From positions 992,001 to 1,056,000 of the forward strand of contig NZ_QNQZ01000001.1 of the NCBI RefSeq assembly GCF_003390935.1: 64,000 bases of DNA, given 5' to 3'. Below the pieces are notes generated by a model. That model was not told the origin of the DNA and searched no databases. It was given only the letters and a program-made list of their open reading frames with translations. This document shows, piece by piece, positions 34,746-44,214 of the stretch (its first letter is position 1; each line of letters starts with the position of its first letter). The translations under genes were made by a program, and so were the position numbers. The stretch comes from Lewinella sp. IMCC34191 (GTDB lineage Bacteria > Bacteroidota > Bacteroidia > Chitinophagales > Saprospiraceae).

Positions 34746-36554
34746 CTACACCAGGTGGCGCGCCTCGGCCTGTAGGGTAACCCGATTTTTAGAACGGAGC
34801 GTACGCAGCAAGCCTCTGGTGCGGGGAAATATATAATCGAAGAAGAATTCAGCGGTGACCAGTTTAGATTCGTAAAAATCGAGGTCGCCGGTGCCCAGAC
34901 TGTTTCCGCCTACGGTATTTGCCGTGTCGAAAGCGCGCGCGGCTGCGGTGGCCTGCTCGATCCACATCCAGCCGATGACGTGCAGTCCGAAATAGTCCAG
35001 AAATATGGTGGCATCCGCAAGGAAGACGCGGGGGTCATCTTCGCTTTTAGCCAAACCAAGGAGATGCTGAAGCACTTCTTGCAGTTCGCCAAGGCTTCCC
35101 CCAAATACCCGAGCTAACGCAGCCGGACGCTCGTATTCACCAGCCTGGCGTAGGCTCGTCTGAAGTTCCTCAGCCAGTAATTGAATGGCTTTGCCCCCTT
35201 CCAGCATAACTTTCCGACCTAGTAGATCGAGTCCGTGAATCGTGGTTGTTCCCTCATAAATTGAATTCACGCGGATGTCTCGGTAGATCTGTTCCAGGGG
35301 AAAGTCGTCGGTGTAACCAGCGCCCCCCAGCACCTGCATGCCCATGCTTACGGATTCAATGCCATACTCGCTCGGAAAGCTTTTGGCAATGGGCGTCAAC
35401 AGTTCCAGGAGCAAACGACTGCGACCGTCCTGCTTAATGCGATAGGTGTCTTCGTATAAACTACACTTTAGTAAAAGGGCGATACTACCCTCAACCACCG
35501 CCTTCTGGAATAGCAACATACGGCGTACGTCGGCGTGCTCGATGATGAGTACCTGAGGGGCGTTGACGTCTTTATTGCCGGGGTGACGGCCCTGCGGCCG
35601 TTCCCGTGCGTACTTCAGACTGGCATAGTAGGCGGCGGACGCGGCTCCGGCAGCCATCATGCCGGTCCCGATCCGGGCTTCGTTCATCATCAGGAACATG
35701 TTGTTCAGTCCCCGGAACTCATTGCCCACCAAGAAACCTCGCGTTGGTCCCTGCTCGCCATACATAAGGTGGGCCGCCACGTAGCCCTTCTGTCCCATTT
35801 TACCGTAGATGCCGGCGGTGGTGACGTTATTGTCCTCCAGGCCGGATTCCGTCGGTAGATATTTCGGCACCACGAAGAGGCTTACCCCCTTGCCCCCCTT
35901 GGGTCCGTCTTTTTGCCGGGCTAATAGGAGGTGAACCACATTCTCGACTCCGGTATGGTCACCACCACTGATGTAAATCTTCTGACCGTATATCAGGTAG
36001 GTCCCATCCGATTGTTGCTCGTAATAGGTAGTGATATCACTCAGCGAACTGCCCGCCTGCGGTTCGGTGAGGGCCATGGTACCCTGCCACTTCCCGGCGG
36101 CCATATTAGGTAGGTAGGTCTCCTTTAGTGCCTGGGAACCAAACTCGCGGATAAGATTAGCCGCTCCCGTCGTGAGAAAACCATAGGCAGCCAGGTTGCT
36201 ATTGGCCGCCTGGAAAATGAGGCTTCCGGCATTCTGTACGGTCAGAGGCATCTGCTGGCCTTCTTCTTCGAAGCCCCAGGTCGCGCTCAGCCAGCCACTC
36301 TCTCCGAGGGCTTGCATCCCTTCGCTTACCGCCGGCAGTACGTGTACCTGCCCATCCTTGAAGTAGGCTTTGGTCTTATCCATCTCCCGGTAGGCCGGCC
36401 ACAGGTACTGGTCGGCGAGCTGTTGGGCGGCGTCGAGGCTGAAGTCAATGGCTTCATCGTCAAAAGCACCGAAGCGTTCGCTGGCCTTCAACTCTGCGAG
36501 GTCAAGCACTTCATGCAGAATGAAATTGAGGTTGCGGAGGGAGATGTATTGCAT
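34746..36554 (-). CDS. Acyl-CoA dehydrogenase (FadE/DmdC-like, long form)
   Basis: An FAD-dependent acyl-CoA dehydrogenase of 602 residues; it introduces the alpha-beta double bond in beta-oxidation, passing electrons to ETF. Family words: GTMALTEPQAGSSLSD (FAD/substrate site), GQKIYISGGDH, QVLGGAGYTDDFPLEQIYRD and NSIYEGTTTIHGLDLLGRKV. The extra C-terminal domain of about 150 residues marks the long DmdC/AidB-like branch. The conserved Glu in SIYEGT is the likely catalytic residue in this branch. Chain-length specificity is unknown. The gene is alone, divergent from the PLP decarboxylase. Confidence 0.9.
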   Translation of the reverse strand: MQYISLRNLNFILHEVLDLAELKASERFGAFDDEAIDFSLDAAQQLADQYLWPAYREMDKTKAYFKDGQVHVLPAVSEGMQALGESGWLSATWGFEEEGQQMPLTVQNAGSLIFQAANSNLAAYGFLTTGAANLIREFGSQALKETYLPNMAAGKWQGTMALTEPQAGSSLSDITTYYEQQSDGTYLIYGQKIYISGGDHTGVENVVHLLLARQKDGPKGGKGVSLFVVPKYLPTESGLEDNNVTTAGIYGKMGQKGYVAAHLMYGEQGPTRGFLVGNEFRGLNNMFLMMNEARIGTGMMAAGAASAAYYASLKYARERPQGRHPGNKDVNAPQVLIIEHADVRRMLLFQKAVVEGSIALLLKCSLYEDTYRIKQDGRSRLLLELLTPIAKSFPSEYGIESVSMGMQVLGGAGYTDDFPLEQIYRDIRVNSIYEGTTTIHGLDLLGRKVMLEGGKAIQLLAEELQTSLRQAGEYERPAALARVFGGSLGELQEVLQHLLGLAKSEDDPRVFLADATIFLDYFGLHVIGWMWIEQATAAARAFDTANTVGGNSLGTGDLDFYESKLVTAEFFFDYIFPRTRGLLRTLRSKNRVTLQAEARHLV

Positions 36555-36625
36555 TCGGTAAATATATAGTTACGAGCCCGCAAATCCGGGGACGAATACC
36601 TTACCTGCGCTCCGCCGCCAAATGC

Positions 36626-36633
36626 TATCTTTG
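36626..36633 (+). promoter_or_regulatory. Exact TAnnTTTG -7 box for the PLP decarboxylase gene
   Basis: TATCTTTG is an exact -7 match, ending 20 bases before the GTG start at 36654. Confidence 0.55.
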
Positions 36634-36653
36634 CGCCCCCAAAACCAGCTCGC

Positions 36654-38051
36654 GTGGCCAACAAATATTTCGACCTGATTGACCAAACCTTTTACTTTCC
36701 GCAGGAAGGTTTTGACATGGACAACGGGTACCTGACCTTCAATCGCATCCCCCTCATCCACCTGATCAGGAAATACGGCACGCCGCTGAAGCTCACCTAC
36801 TTACCCAGCATCGGACGTAAGATCAAGGAGGCCCGAAATCTGTTTCGCCGGGCAATGCGCGCCCAGGGCTACGCGGGGCAGTATCAGTACTGCTACTGCA
36901 CGAAAAGCAGCCATTTCGCACACGTAGTTGAAGAGGCGCTTGACCATGACGTCCAGCTCGAAATCAGTTCCGCATACGATGTAGACCTGATCCGGCGGCT
37001 TTACGCACGGAAGAAACTGGACAAAAAAATTCAGATCGTATGCAACGGCTTCAAGCCCGAGAACTACCTGGCCGGAATCGTCGGCCTCATGAACGACGGT
37101 TTTGAAAACGTCATCGCGGTGGTGGACAATAGCCACGAACTCGACTACTACGAGGAGCACGTCGAAGGGGTGGCAAAGATCGGTATCCGTATGGCTACGG
37201 AAGAGGAGCCTAATTTTGAATTCTACACGAGTCGCTTAGGCCTGCGGTACGGTGACGTCCTTCCCCTCTTCAACGACCGCATTAAGAACAGTGAGAAGTT
37301 ACAGCTTACTATGCTTCACTTCTTCGTGGATACGGGCATCAAGGATACGCTGTACTACTGGGGCGAACTGAAGAAGGCAGTCCGGCTTTACGGGGAGCTC
37401 AAGAAGGAAAGCCAGAACCTACACGCATTGAACATCGGGGGGGGAATGCCCATCCGCAACAGCTTGGGCTTTGAGTTCGACTACAAATATATGGTTCGGG
37501 AAATCGTCAAGAACATACTTGACGCATGCGAGGAAGACGGGGTGCCGGAACCTGATATTTTCACCGAGTTCGGTAAGTACACGGTGGGTGAAAGTGGAGC
37601 AACGATCTTTTCCGTGCTGGCGAGAAAGCAACAGAACGACAGCGAGATGTGGTACATGATCGATAATTCGCTCATGACCACCCTGCCCGATGCCTGGGGC
37701 ATCGGTGAGCGCTTTATCCTGCTGCCGATTAATAAGTGGGACCGAGATTATCGTCGGGTCAACATAGGCGGACTGAGCTGCGACAACTCAGACTACTACA
37801 ATTCGGAGATCCACGAAAGCCAGGTCTACCTACCGGTTGACAAGGAAGGCGATGAAGAGCCATTATACCTAGGCTTCTTCCATACGGGAGCGTACCAGGA
37901 CAGCATCAGTGGGTACGGCGGCATTAAGCATTGCATGATCCCCAGCCCGCAACACATCATCATCGACATCGACAATGAAGGCAATCTGACCGATCGCGTC
38001 CTGGCGGGGAAGCAATCGGCAGAAAGCATGTTGCAGATATTGGGTTACTGA
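36654..38051 (+). CDS. Arginine decarboxylase-like fold type III PLP enzyme
   Basis: A 465-residue PLP enzyme with the alanine-racemase-type TIM barrel. The PLP lysine is Lys84 in YCYCTKSSHFAH. HALNIGGGMPIR is the phosphate-binding glycine loop, and FTEFGKYTVGESG and GLSCDNSDYYN (the catalytic Cys/Asp region) are on the C-terminal barrel. It resembles the shorter arginine decarboxylase type found in Bacteroidota, which leads to agmatine and polyamines, rather than the 630-residue SpeA. Diaminopimelate or carboxynorspermidine decarboxylase are less likely. The start is GTG 36654, supported by the good promoter box; an ATG at 36717 would cut conserved residues. Confidence 0.78.
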   Translation: MANKYFDLIDQTFYFPQEGFDMDNGYLTFNRIPLIHLIRKYGTPLKLTYLPSIGRKIKEARNLFRRAMRAQGYAGQYQYCYCTKSSHFAHVVEEALDHDVQLEISSAYDVDLIRRLYARKKLDKKIQIVCNGFKPENYLAGIVGLMNDGFENVIAVVDNSHELDYYEEHVEGVAKIGIRMATEEEPNFEFYTSRLGLRYGDVLPLFNDRIKNSEKLQLTMLHFFVDTGIKDTLYYWGELKKAVRLYGELKKESQNLHALNIGGGMPIRNSLGFEFDYKYMVREIVKNILDACEEDGVPEPDIFTEFGKYTVGESGATIFSVLARKQQNDSEMWYMIDNSLMTTLPDAWGIGERFILLPINKWDRDYRRVNIGGLSCDNSDYYNSEIHESQVYLPVDKEGDEEPLYLGFFHTGAYQDSISGYGGIKHCMIPSPQHIIIDIDNEGNLTDRVLAGKQSAESMLQILGY

Positions 38052-38066
38052 TCGGAGGGCTTAGGT

Positions 38067-40259
38067 TTAAGCTTGCTCCGCAATCTGGCCGAGTTTGGAG
38101 AAGAATTTCCGTACTTCGGTCACGCCGGTGAGCGAGTAACGGGCGGCAGTCCGACCAGGTCCGACCTTGATGCTTACTCCCCAGTCGGGAAGAGCGCGGA
38201 AGATGTCCTCATCCGTGCTATCGTCACCGATACCGAGGATGAAGTCCCATTCCTCTTTATTGACCCAGTGTTGGGTAGCCTTACCCTTGTTAACGCCGGC
38301 GTTCTTGATTTCGACGACTTTGTTTCCCTCCAGGACCTGTAGGTCCTGGTTCTGAATGAGGTAGGTTAGCATGTCCCGAAATTCCCGGACGCGCTTATTG
38401 CCCAGGTCACGATCGATGTTACGGTAGTGCCAAGCCAGGCTGTAGTCCTTTTCCTCAATGAACGATCCCGGTGTGCGGGATACCAGGTTCTCGAGTAATT
38501 CGCGAACCTTGGGTTTCCAGCCGTCTACGACATTAGGGTTGAGCTGCCACCGGCCGTGCTCCTTCATCCAGACACCGTGTTCGGCGGCCATTTCGACATC
38601 CAGGTCACCCAGCCACTTCTGAAGCGTCGCCTTATCCCGACCACTGTTGATCACTACCGTGTTCTTGGGATCTGCGGCCAGCGTTTTGAGGACGTTGAGC
38701 ACCTCCTCGTCCGGACGAACCGCCTGGGGGTCCGGATCGAAGGCCATGAGCGTTCCATCATAATCGATGAACAACAGGCGTTGAGCGGCCTGCTCATAAC
38801 TCTCGGCAACGACGTCCAGTGCTTTTTCGCTAAGGTGAGTAGTGTGATGCATTTTATTCTTTTCTTTTAGTTTTTTCTGCTCTTTGATAAAGGTTGCCGC
38901 CCAATGCTTTACGTCATACTGCCGCAGCTTTTCCTGCATCTCTTCCATGCGCACCCGTTGTTCGTCGATATCCATTTCGAGCGCCTGAACGAGAGCGTTT
39001 TCAATTTCCTGGCTGCTTTGGGGGTTGACCGTGAGGGCACCGTCATTAAGTTCGTAGACCGCACCCGCCATCTCACTGAGGATTAGTACGCCCCGCTTGG
39101 ATTCCTCCTTAGCGGCTACATATTCCTTGGCTACGAGATTCATACCGTCCCGCAGGGGCGTGATGAGGGCGATGTCGGCTTCCTTATATAAGGTTGTCAG
39201 TGCCGCGAAATTCAAGGAACGGTAATAGTAATGAATCGGCATCCAATCGAACGTGCTGTATTCGCTATTGACCTGGCTGACTAGAATATCAACCTCCGTC
39301 TTCAAGCTTTGGTACTGCGGCACGTTCGCCCGACTCGGGACGACGATCATGATCAGGTTAACCTTACCGATGTACTCCGGATTATTGCGAATGAATTGCC
39401 CGAAGGCACGGATCCGGTGAGGAATGCCCTTGGTGTAGTCCAGGCGATCGACGCTAAGTACGATCTTGCGACTGGCGTGGAGTTTGCGTATCTCTCCGCT
39501 GCTTTGATCGCTTTGTGCATCAACGTCGGGGTGGGCGTACTTTTCATAATCGATCCCCATCGGGAAGACGTCCACGTTGACCTGGCGCTCACCGATCGAC
39601 AGGCGACCGAACTCGTGCTCGTAACCCGTGATGCGGTAGGCCGCCGACAAGAAGTGCCGCATGTAACCGAAGGTGTGAAAACCCACCTGGTCGGAACCCA
39701 GAATACCATCCAAGATTTCTTTGCGCCAGGGTAGAATGCGGAAAACCTCGTAGCTCGGGAAGGGGATATGGAGGAAGAAGCCAATGCTGATCTTGGGAAA
39801 TTTCTCCCGGATCATATTGGGCAGCAGCATGAGCTGATAATCATGGACCCAGACCATATCGTCCTCCCGCAGCACGTTCTCTACGGCCTGGAAAAACTTG
39901 AAGTTTACTTCCTGATAGGCCTGCCACATTTCATCATCGTAGACGGTGTACTCCGTGAAATAGTGGAAGTGCGGCCAGACTGTCTTATTGCTGTAGCCCT
40001 CGTAATACAGGTCGATTTCCCTTTCCGTCAAAAAGACCGGAACCAAATTTCGCTTCGTCAGATCGCTGCGAATCGCTTCCCGCTCCCACTCGTTGGCAAT
40101 GTCTTGCCCCGGCCATCCTATCCAGATTTTGTTGTAGGAGTCATCCAGAGAGTTCAATCCCGTGGCCAGACCACCGGCGCTGGGATGATAGTGCAGCTCA
40201 CCGTCGGAGCGGTTGACTGTGATGGGCAGGCGATTCGATATAATTACGAGTCTAGACAT
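38067..40259 (-). CDS. otsAB: Fused trehalose-6-phosphate synthase/phosphatase (OtsA-OtsB)
   Basis: Makes trehalose from UDP-glucose and glucose-6-phosphate. Residues about 1-470 are a GT20 synthase ([57 protein letters not shown]). After a linker the HAD-type phosphatase begins at about 490, with nucleophile Asp499 and Asp501 (FIDYDGTLM), NSGRDK and the [12 protein letters not shown] metal motif. Both halves keep all the motifs I look for, so a single 730-residue protein should do both steps. Trehalose could serve as a compatible solute; it can also feed GlgE through TreS, which is not seen here. Confidence 0.95.
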   Translation of the reverse strand: MSRLVIISNRLPITVNRSDGELHYHPSAGGLATGLNSLDDSYNKIWIGWPGQDIANEWEREAIRSDLTKRNLVPVFLTEREIDLYYEGYSNKTVWPHFHYFTEYTVYDDEMWQAYQEVNFKFFQAVENVLREDDMVWVHDYQLMLLPNMIREKFPKISIGFFLHIPFPSYEVFRILPWRKEILDGILGSDQVGFHTFGYMRHFLSAAYRITGYEHEFGRLSIGERQVNVDVFPMGIDYEKYAHPDVDAQSDQSSGEIRKLHASRKIVLSVDRLDYTKGIPHRIRAFGQFIRNNPEYIGKVNLIMIVVPSRANVPQYQSLKTEVDILVSQVNSEYSTFDWMPIHYYYRSLNFAALTTLYKEADIALITPLRDGMNLVAKEYVAAKEESKRGVLILSEMAGAVYELNDGALTVNPQSSQEIENALVQALEMDIDEQRVRMEEMQEKLRQYDVKHWAATFIKEQKKLKEKNKMHHTTHLSEKALDVVAESYEQAAQRLLFIDYDGTLMAFDPDPQAVRPDEEVLNVLKTLAADPKNTVVINSGRDKATLQKWLGDLDVEMAAEHGVWMKEHGRWQLNPNVVDGWKPKVRELLENLVSRTPGSFIEEKDYSLAWHYRNIDRDLGNKRVREFRDMLTYLIQNQDLQVLEGNKVVEIKNAGVNKGKATQHWVNKEEWDFILGIGDDSTDEDIFRALPDWGVSIKVGPGRTAARYSLTGVTEVRKFFSKLGQIAEQA

Positions 40260-40350
40260 GCAAGATTTTGGTTGTCATAGGTTCAGTAGCGAAGTTTCTA
40301 CGCTAATTCCGGAATGTTGTTCGGTGAAGTAGGTGCAGGACGAAAAGTAA

Positions 40351-41214
40351 TCAAAAAATAAGTATCTGCCGGCTGTTTTCCGGTTGCTCCACGAAGCGAT
40401 CATCCAAACTAATGGGCTGCGTGAGAGCGGCATCCGGAAGGAAGCGCTTTACGACGCGCAAACGATGTGTGTAGCGCCCTTTTTCCCGATTGAAAATACC
40501 TAAATGGTCCACCGCGTCGATACGTACCCGCCCACTAACGTGAAGTACTTCACTGCCGGGAAGTAACAGGCCGACGTGGTTTACCGCGCCTTTGCCCGCG
40601 TCGAAGAAAGCAACATCACCGGTCTGGCATTGCTCTACAAAATCGACATTGACACCCTCCGTGGTGATGGAAGCCAGGGACCGCGGGAAATTTACACCTA
40701 GCAGGTCTAGCAGGAGTTGAACCAGCTCTACGTTCCCGACACCGGTTGGGGTTCTACCGCCTGGCAACTCGGATACGTAGAGCCATTTCCTTCCGAAACG
40801 AAGCATGAGTGCAGCGTCCTGCGCCAGATCAGCGGCAAGTACGGCCTGACCCGAATACAGCAATCTTTGCCCGTCGTGGTTTAGCTGCAGCCCATCGTAG
40901 GCTGGTAGTCGGGCAGCAAAAGTCACGGGCATGGCAAACGAATCGCCCATGAGCATTCCGAACAGGTCCAGGGCGTAAGCGGGCTCGTGAAGCTGTTTAT
41001 GGTATACGGTATCGGCGACGGGTAGGAGCTGGTCCTCGTTGACGAAACCTTCCTGGCGCCCCCGATCAAAGCATACGCGCGCCATCCCATCAGCGCGATC
41101 GAGTATCTCTACCGCTTCACCCAGTAGCAACTGGCTCAGCATGACCGATTGAGGGCGCGAACGGGCCCAAATGGGGGCAACGGTGTATCGACCGATGGCG
41201 GGAACGGATGGCAT
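40351..41214 (-). CDS. NlpC/P60-family protein lacking the catalytic cysteine
   Basis: A 287-residue protein with an SH3-like N-terminal part (residues about 10-65, VMLSQLLLGEAVEILDRADG) and a C-terminal NlpC/P60 fold. Active peptidases have a GxDCSGLVQ box; here the aligned stretch is GVGNVELVQ, so Asn161 replaces the cysteine and the adjoining Asp/Ser/Gly are also lost. The WGG motif before it is changed to LPGG. The rest is kept: NFPRS, QTGDVAFF, His213 (NHVGLLL) and VLHVSGRVRID. It is therefore probably a non-catalytic peptidoglycan- or peptide-binding protein. No export signal is apparent. Confidence 0.78.
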   Translation of the reverse strand: MPSVPAIGRYTVAPIWARSRPQSVMLSQLLLGEAVEILDRADGMARVCFDRGRQEGFVNEDQLLPVADTVYHKQLHEPAYALDLFGMLMGDSFAMPVTFAARLPAYDGLQLNHDGQRLLYSGQAVLAADLAQDAALMLRFGRKWLYVSELPGGRTPTGVGNVELVQLLLDLLGVNFPRSLASITTEGVNVDFVEQCQTGDVAFFDAGKGAVNHVGLLLPGSEVLHVSGRVRIDAVDHLGIFNREKGRYTHRLRVVKRFLPDAALTQPISLDDRFVEQPENSRQILIF

Positions 41215-41258
41215 GGGGCCAAGATAGGCAGCCGGTATGGCTATCGTATATGACAGCT

Positions 41259-41266
41259 TACCTTTA
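41259..41266 (+). promoter_or_regulatory. Candidate -7 box immediately before porP-like gene
   Basis: TACCTTTA matches 7 of 8 bases of TAnnTTTG and lies only 4 bases before the ATG at 41271, suggesting a leaderless transcript. Confidence 0.4.
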
Positions 41267-41270
41267 CCGC

Positions 41271-42341
41271 ATGATTAACTGGCGCGCTATTCTTGCGGTC
41301 GCGCTTCTCTTCGGCCTCGGTAGCCGGGAGGTGTCGGCCCAGGATCCAACCTTTTCGCAGGTTTTTGCTTCACCCACCATGCTTAACCCGGCGCTGACGG
41401 GCCTGTTCGCCGGGCGGTACCGCGCGGTGGTGAGCCATCGGAGCCAGTGGGGTCAGGTCATGCCGACGCCCTTCAGCACGACGGCCTTTGCCGCTGATTT
41501 TCGGTACCGTTTTGACGAGAAGCGACGAACCAGTGATGCATTTGGTGGAGGCATACTATTCCTCAATGACCGGATTGCATCCGTTAGTCTGGCTAGTAAT
41601 CAAATGGTCATTGGCGGGGCGTACCACAAAAACTTAGACGGTCGGGGGATCGAACAGCTTAGTGCTGGCTTTCAGCTTGGCATCGCGCAACGAAGCCTGG
41701 GTTACGGTGAACTGACCTTTGAAGACGAATTCGACGGTACCTCCTCTTACCTGAGCGGCGCCGGGGGGGAAGTTCTTCCGGAGAGCAGCGTTTCTTACGG
41801 AGACTATCATTTCGGACTGAACTACAGCCGCAACCCCGTACGTGGCCTGGGCATAGTGGCTGGCCTTGCCATGCACCATATTAGCCAGCCCGAGCAATCC
41901 TTTTACGCGGAGGAAACGGCAGGCGAAGATGTCGAGGTAACGAATACGCTACACGCTCGCTACAGTGCCTACGTCAGCGCGCGATGGGACCTTGGATCGG
42001 CCGTAGAAATTCTTCCCCGGGTTTACTACCTTACACAGGGCCCGCACGCCATGGCCGTCGTCGGGAGCCATTTTCGTTTTGCGGCCGCGCAGAACGATCA
42101 AACCGCTTTTCAGGTAGGAGCACTGATGCGCGTCGCTCAATCGCAGTCAACGTATCAAGCCACGAGTGTGATTGGGTTTGCCGGATTGGAAGCCGGCGAT
42201 TTTCTATTCGGTTTTAGTTATGACGCCGGTGTTTTTGACTCCGGTAGAGCCGGTGATCGCAATCGATCGACATTTGAATTGAGCGCTTCATTCATTGGTT
42301 TGTCAGACGACGATGCGGCAGTTCCCTGCCCTAAATTTTAG
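41271..42341 (+). CDS. PorP/SprF-family type IX secretion outer-membrane protein
   Basis: A 356-residue protein with a signal peptide (ILAVALLFGLGSREVSAQ) followed by DPTFSQVFASPTMLNPALTG, the diagnostic opening of the PorP/SprF family. The remainder is a beta-barrel of alternating strands (RAVVSHRSQWG, AFAADFRYRF, LEAGDFLFGFSYD). PorP-type proteins link cargo or gliding adhesins to the type IX apparatus. The start ATG 41271 is preferred over 41208. No PorE/SprE partner is next to it; cargo proteins with sorting domains occur elsewhere in the window. Confidence 0.92.
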   Translation: MINWRAILAVALLFGLGSREVSAQDPTFSQVFASPTMLNPALTGLFAGRYRAVVSHRSQWGQVMPTPFSTTAFAADFRYRFDEKRRTSDAFGGGILFLNDRIASVSLASNQMVIGGAYHKNLDGRGIEQLSAGFQLGIAQRSLGYGELTFEDEFDGTSSYLSGAGGEVLPESSVSYGDYHFGLNYSRNPVRGLGIVAGLAMHHISQPEQSFYAEETAGEDVEVTNTLHARYSAYVSARWDLGSAVEILPRVYYLTQGPHAMAVVGSHFRFAAAQNDQTAFQVGALMRVAQSQSTYQATSVIGFAGLEAGDFLFGFSYDAGVFDSGRAGDRNRSTFELSASFIGLSDDDAAVPCPKF

Positions 42342-42398
42342 CGGAGAATGAAATATCTGTACCCGACACGCATTTATAAGGGTGTCAACTTTCGCTTT

Positions 42399-42905
42399 AT
42401 GAAGCTCATACTCTCCCTTTTCTTGCTACTGATTTCCGTAAGCGCCTCGGCCCAAATCGAATGGATGAGCTGGGAAGAAGCTATCGAGCGGAGTAAATCG
42501 GAGCCTCGCCGGTTGATTGTTGATGTGTATACCGACTGGTGCGGATGGTGCAAACGGATGGATAAAACATCCTTTCGTGACAAAGCCGTCGTCCGCTACA
42601 TCAACGAAAACTTTTACGCGGTCAAACTCGACGCCGAACAGCGCGAGTCCATCAATTATGACGGACATGAATTTGCCTACGATGAAACCGTCGGTCGCCG
42701 CGGAGTACACCAACTTGCCGTCGCCCTTCTGGACGGGCGTATGAGCTACCCCAGTTTGGTCTATCTGGATGCGGAGCAGAAGCGAATCTCGATCAGCCCG
42801 GGTTTTAAGCCCGCCGAAAATTTGCTCAAAGAAATCCAGTACATCGGAGGCGGCCACTACACGAGCAGCACCTTTGAGGAGTACCTGGAAGCAGCCAGCA
42901 AGTAA
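42399..42905 (+). CDS. Exported thioredoxin-fold protein
   Basis: The start is ATG 42399 (KLILSLFLLLISVSASAQ signal peptide); an upstream in-frame ATG at 42348 adds 17 residues without signal character. A DUF255/thioredoxin-like fold of about 150 residues follows with the redox motif CGWC in VYTDWCGWCKRMD and the cis-Pro region MSYPSLVYLD. It would act in the periplasm as a disulfide reductase or oxidase, or in copper/haem handling. It follows the PorP gene by 57 bases and may be cotranscribed. Confidence 0.85.
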   Translation: MKLILSLFLLLISVSASAQIEWMSWEEAIERSKSEPRRLIVDVYTDWCGWCKRMDKTSFRDKAVVRYINENFYAVKLDAEQRESINYDGHEFAYDETVGRRGVHQLAVALLDGRMSYPSLVYLDAEQKRISISPGFKPAENLLKEIQYIGGGHYTSSTFEEYLEAASK

Positions 42906-42926
42906 GGCGAGCGGGTCAGCCAAAGC

Positions 42927-43439
42927 TCAATCAGAGGCCAGCATTTCGTGGTAGATCGCAAAATTATCTTCGTCATAACAAACGAAGATCACCTCCTCCA
43001 AGGAGGAGCTTTTAAAAGCCCGGACAGCATCCAGTGCAACTTCGGCAGCCCGCTCTTTGGGATAGCCATAGATGCCGGTACTGATGTTAGGGAAAGCGAT
43101 CGTACGGGCTTCCTTTTCTTCCGCTAGTTTGAGGCTATTGCGATAACAGTTCGCCAGCAGGCGGCTTTCTTCTGATGCCCCACCCTGCCACACCGGCCCT
43201 ACGGTGTGGATAACCCACCTGGCCGGTAATCGACCGGCAGTCGTGATAACGGCTTCACCCGTTTTGCAGTTACCCTGCCGGCTACGGATTTCCCGGCAAG
43301 CCTCCAAAATTTCCTTCCCCCCGGCTCGGTGAATCGCCCCGTCTACACCGCCTCCGCCGAGGAGCGAGGAGTTAGCTGCATTAACGATGATGTCGACGGA
43401 CTGACGAGTGATGTCGCCCTGCCTAAGGGAGATTTGCAT
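42927..43439 (-). CDS. Macro-domain protein, O-acetyl-ADP-ribose deacetylase type
   Basis: A stand-alone macro domain of 170 residues (YmdB-like). ADP-ribose-binding motifs are intact: [33 protein letters not shown] (catalytic Asn/Asp region) and [12 protein letters not shown]. It removes ADP-ribose or acetyl groups from ADP-ribosylated targets. It is divergent from the small-RNA-like array that begins at about 43,590. Confidence 0.92.
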   Translation of the reverse strand: MQISLRQGDITRQSVDIIVNAANSSLLGGGGVDGAIHRAGGKEILEACREIRSRQGNCKTGEAVITTAGRLPARWVIHTVGPVWQGGASEESRLLANCYRNSLKLAEEKEARTIAFPNISTGIYGYPKERAAEVALDAVRAFKSSSLEEVIFVCYDEDNFAIYHEMLASD

Positions 43440-43589
43440 GGTAGGAAGGTTCTTAACGATTCCTTAACCCCACCTTCGCGTAAAAAAGTTCACCGGCCGA
43501 ATACCTGGCGAGATGAGGGCGGAAGCTCAGTTATTACTGGGTTTAGACGCAATGTTCGGAGCGGGGGGTGGGGGGAGAAAATTGAAAGA

Positions 43590-43605
43590 CCCCATCATTG
43601 TGGGG
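43590..43605. promoter_or_regulatory. CCCCA-N6-TGGGG dyad 1 (module 1)
   Basis: A 16-bp perfect inverted repeat: arms at 43590-43594 and 43601-43605. The same dyad recurs at 43867 and 44215. It ends 23 bases before the start of the module 1 -7 box, i.e. at or just upstream of the -33 region, as expected for a regulator site. AGAAAATT lies 14 bases before its first arm. Confidence 0.6.
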
Positions 43606-43627
43606 TATGCACTCTTTAACGGCCCCC

Positions 43628-43635
43628 TATCTTTG
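43628..43635 (+). promoter_or_regulatory. -7 box of module 1
   Basis: TATCTTTG is an exact TAnnTTTG match. No ATG occurs between it and the terminator at 43807. Confidence 0.6.
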
Positions 43636-43642
43636 AATCAAC

Positions 43643-43842
43643 AAGAACGGAGATATTCTTCGCTCTTAAATTCTCTCTCATTCATAAACCTATTAACTCA
43701 CGGGATTAGAAGCATTCTCTACGCTCTCTCCCTTTTTTTCGAAGTGTTTTCTTTCCGGGCCATTTGCCCTGTTGACGGTTAACTAAGTAGACAAATTAAG
43801 ATTAAGGGTTCGTACGGTGCAACGTACGAACCTATTTTTTTT
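43643..43842 (+). ncRNA. Candidate small RNA 1
   Basis: An inferred transcript of about 200 bases between the TATCTTTG box and a strong terminator. It lacks any ATG before the terminator stem. Internal features are a GGGCCATTTGCCC hairpin at about 43,757-43,769 and the word TCTCTCATT (43674-43682) shared with module 2 at almost the same distance from the dyad. I did not recognise 6S, tmRNA, SRP or RNase P signatures. Transcript ends are inferred, not seen. Confidence 0.45.
43807..43842 (+). terminator. Strong intrinsic terminator of module 1
   Basis: GGTTCGTACG and CGTACGAACC form a perfect 10-bp stem with a GTGCAA loop, followed by TATTTTTTTT. A textbook plus-strand terminator with no upstream protein gene. 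Confidence 0.9.
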
Positions 43843-43866
43843 CAGGTTATCCAGAAAATTAACCCC

Positions 43867-43882
43867 CCCCACGGATGTGGGG
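43867..43882. promoter_or_regulatory. CCCCA-N6-TGGGG dyad 2 (module 2)
   Basis: A second exact copy: arms at 43867-43871 and 43878-43882. AGAAAATT again begins 14 bases before the first arm (43853). TTATCCAGA at 43847-43855 resembles a DnaA box. Confidence 0.6.
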
Positions 43883-43904
43883 TGGATAGCGAACAATTAG
43901 CACC

Positions 43905-43912
43905 TACTTTTG
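43905..43912 (+). promoter_or_regulatory. -7 box of module 2
   Basis: TACTTTTG is an exact TAnnTTTG match. It begins 23 bases beyond the dyad end, the same distance as in module 1. Confidence 0.55.
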
Positions 43913-43919
43913 GTGTAAC

Positions 43920-44110
43920 GATTTAAGGGAATATTTTCCCATGTTCATAGTGTCTCTCATTAAAACCTGTTTATTACTCTAGCAATCATCTACTATTGTA
44001 CATGGTGCTTGGCCAACTTACTGCGATTTTATTTCACATTTAAATTGCTTTGTATAACGGTAGATTTTACCTTTTAAAACTGGCCTCTACGCATCGCGTG
44101 GGGGCCAGTT
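43920..44110 (+). ncRNA. Candidate small RNA 2
   Basis: An inferred transcript of about 190 bases from the TACTTTTG box to the 15-bp hairpin. Only trivial reading frames are present (3 and 13 codons from ATG). It has a GGGAATATTTTCCC hairpin near 43,928 and TCTCTCATT at 43953-43961, 86 bases from the dyad start (84 in module 1), followed by an AAACCT-like word in both. Confidence 0.4.
44078..44110 (+). terminator. 15-bp hairpin ending module 2
   Basis: AACTGGCCTCTACGC (44078-44092) pairs throughout with 44096-44110 (two or three G-T wobbles) around an ATC loop. The tail CCGTTTATAC is poor in T, so it may be a processing or stability hairpin rather than an efficient terminator. Confidence 0.6.
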
Positions 44111-44214
44111 CCGTTTATACCAGCCCGGTAAGCTGAAGGTCGGCCAAATCTGTCAAATGAAAGATCCAGCCAGCGCGATTAAATGTCAACGAATAATGCC
44201 CGAATTATCCACAG

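Noticed and set aside
43513..43782. 89-codon open frame over module 1
   Set aside because: It reads through the dyad and the TATCTTTG box, has a G-run and low-complexity start, and shows no domain or signal.
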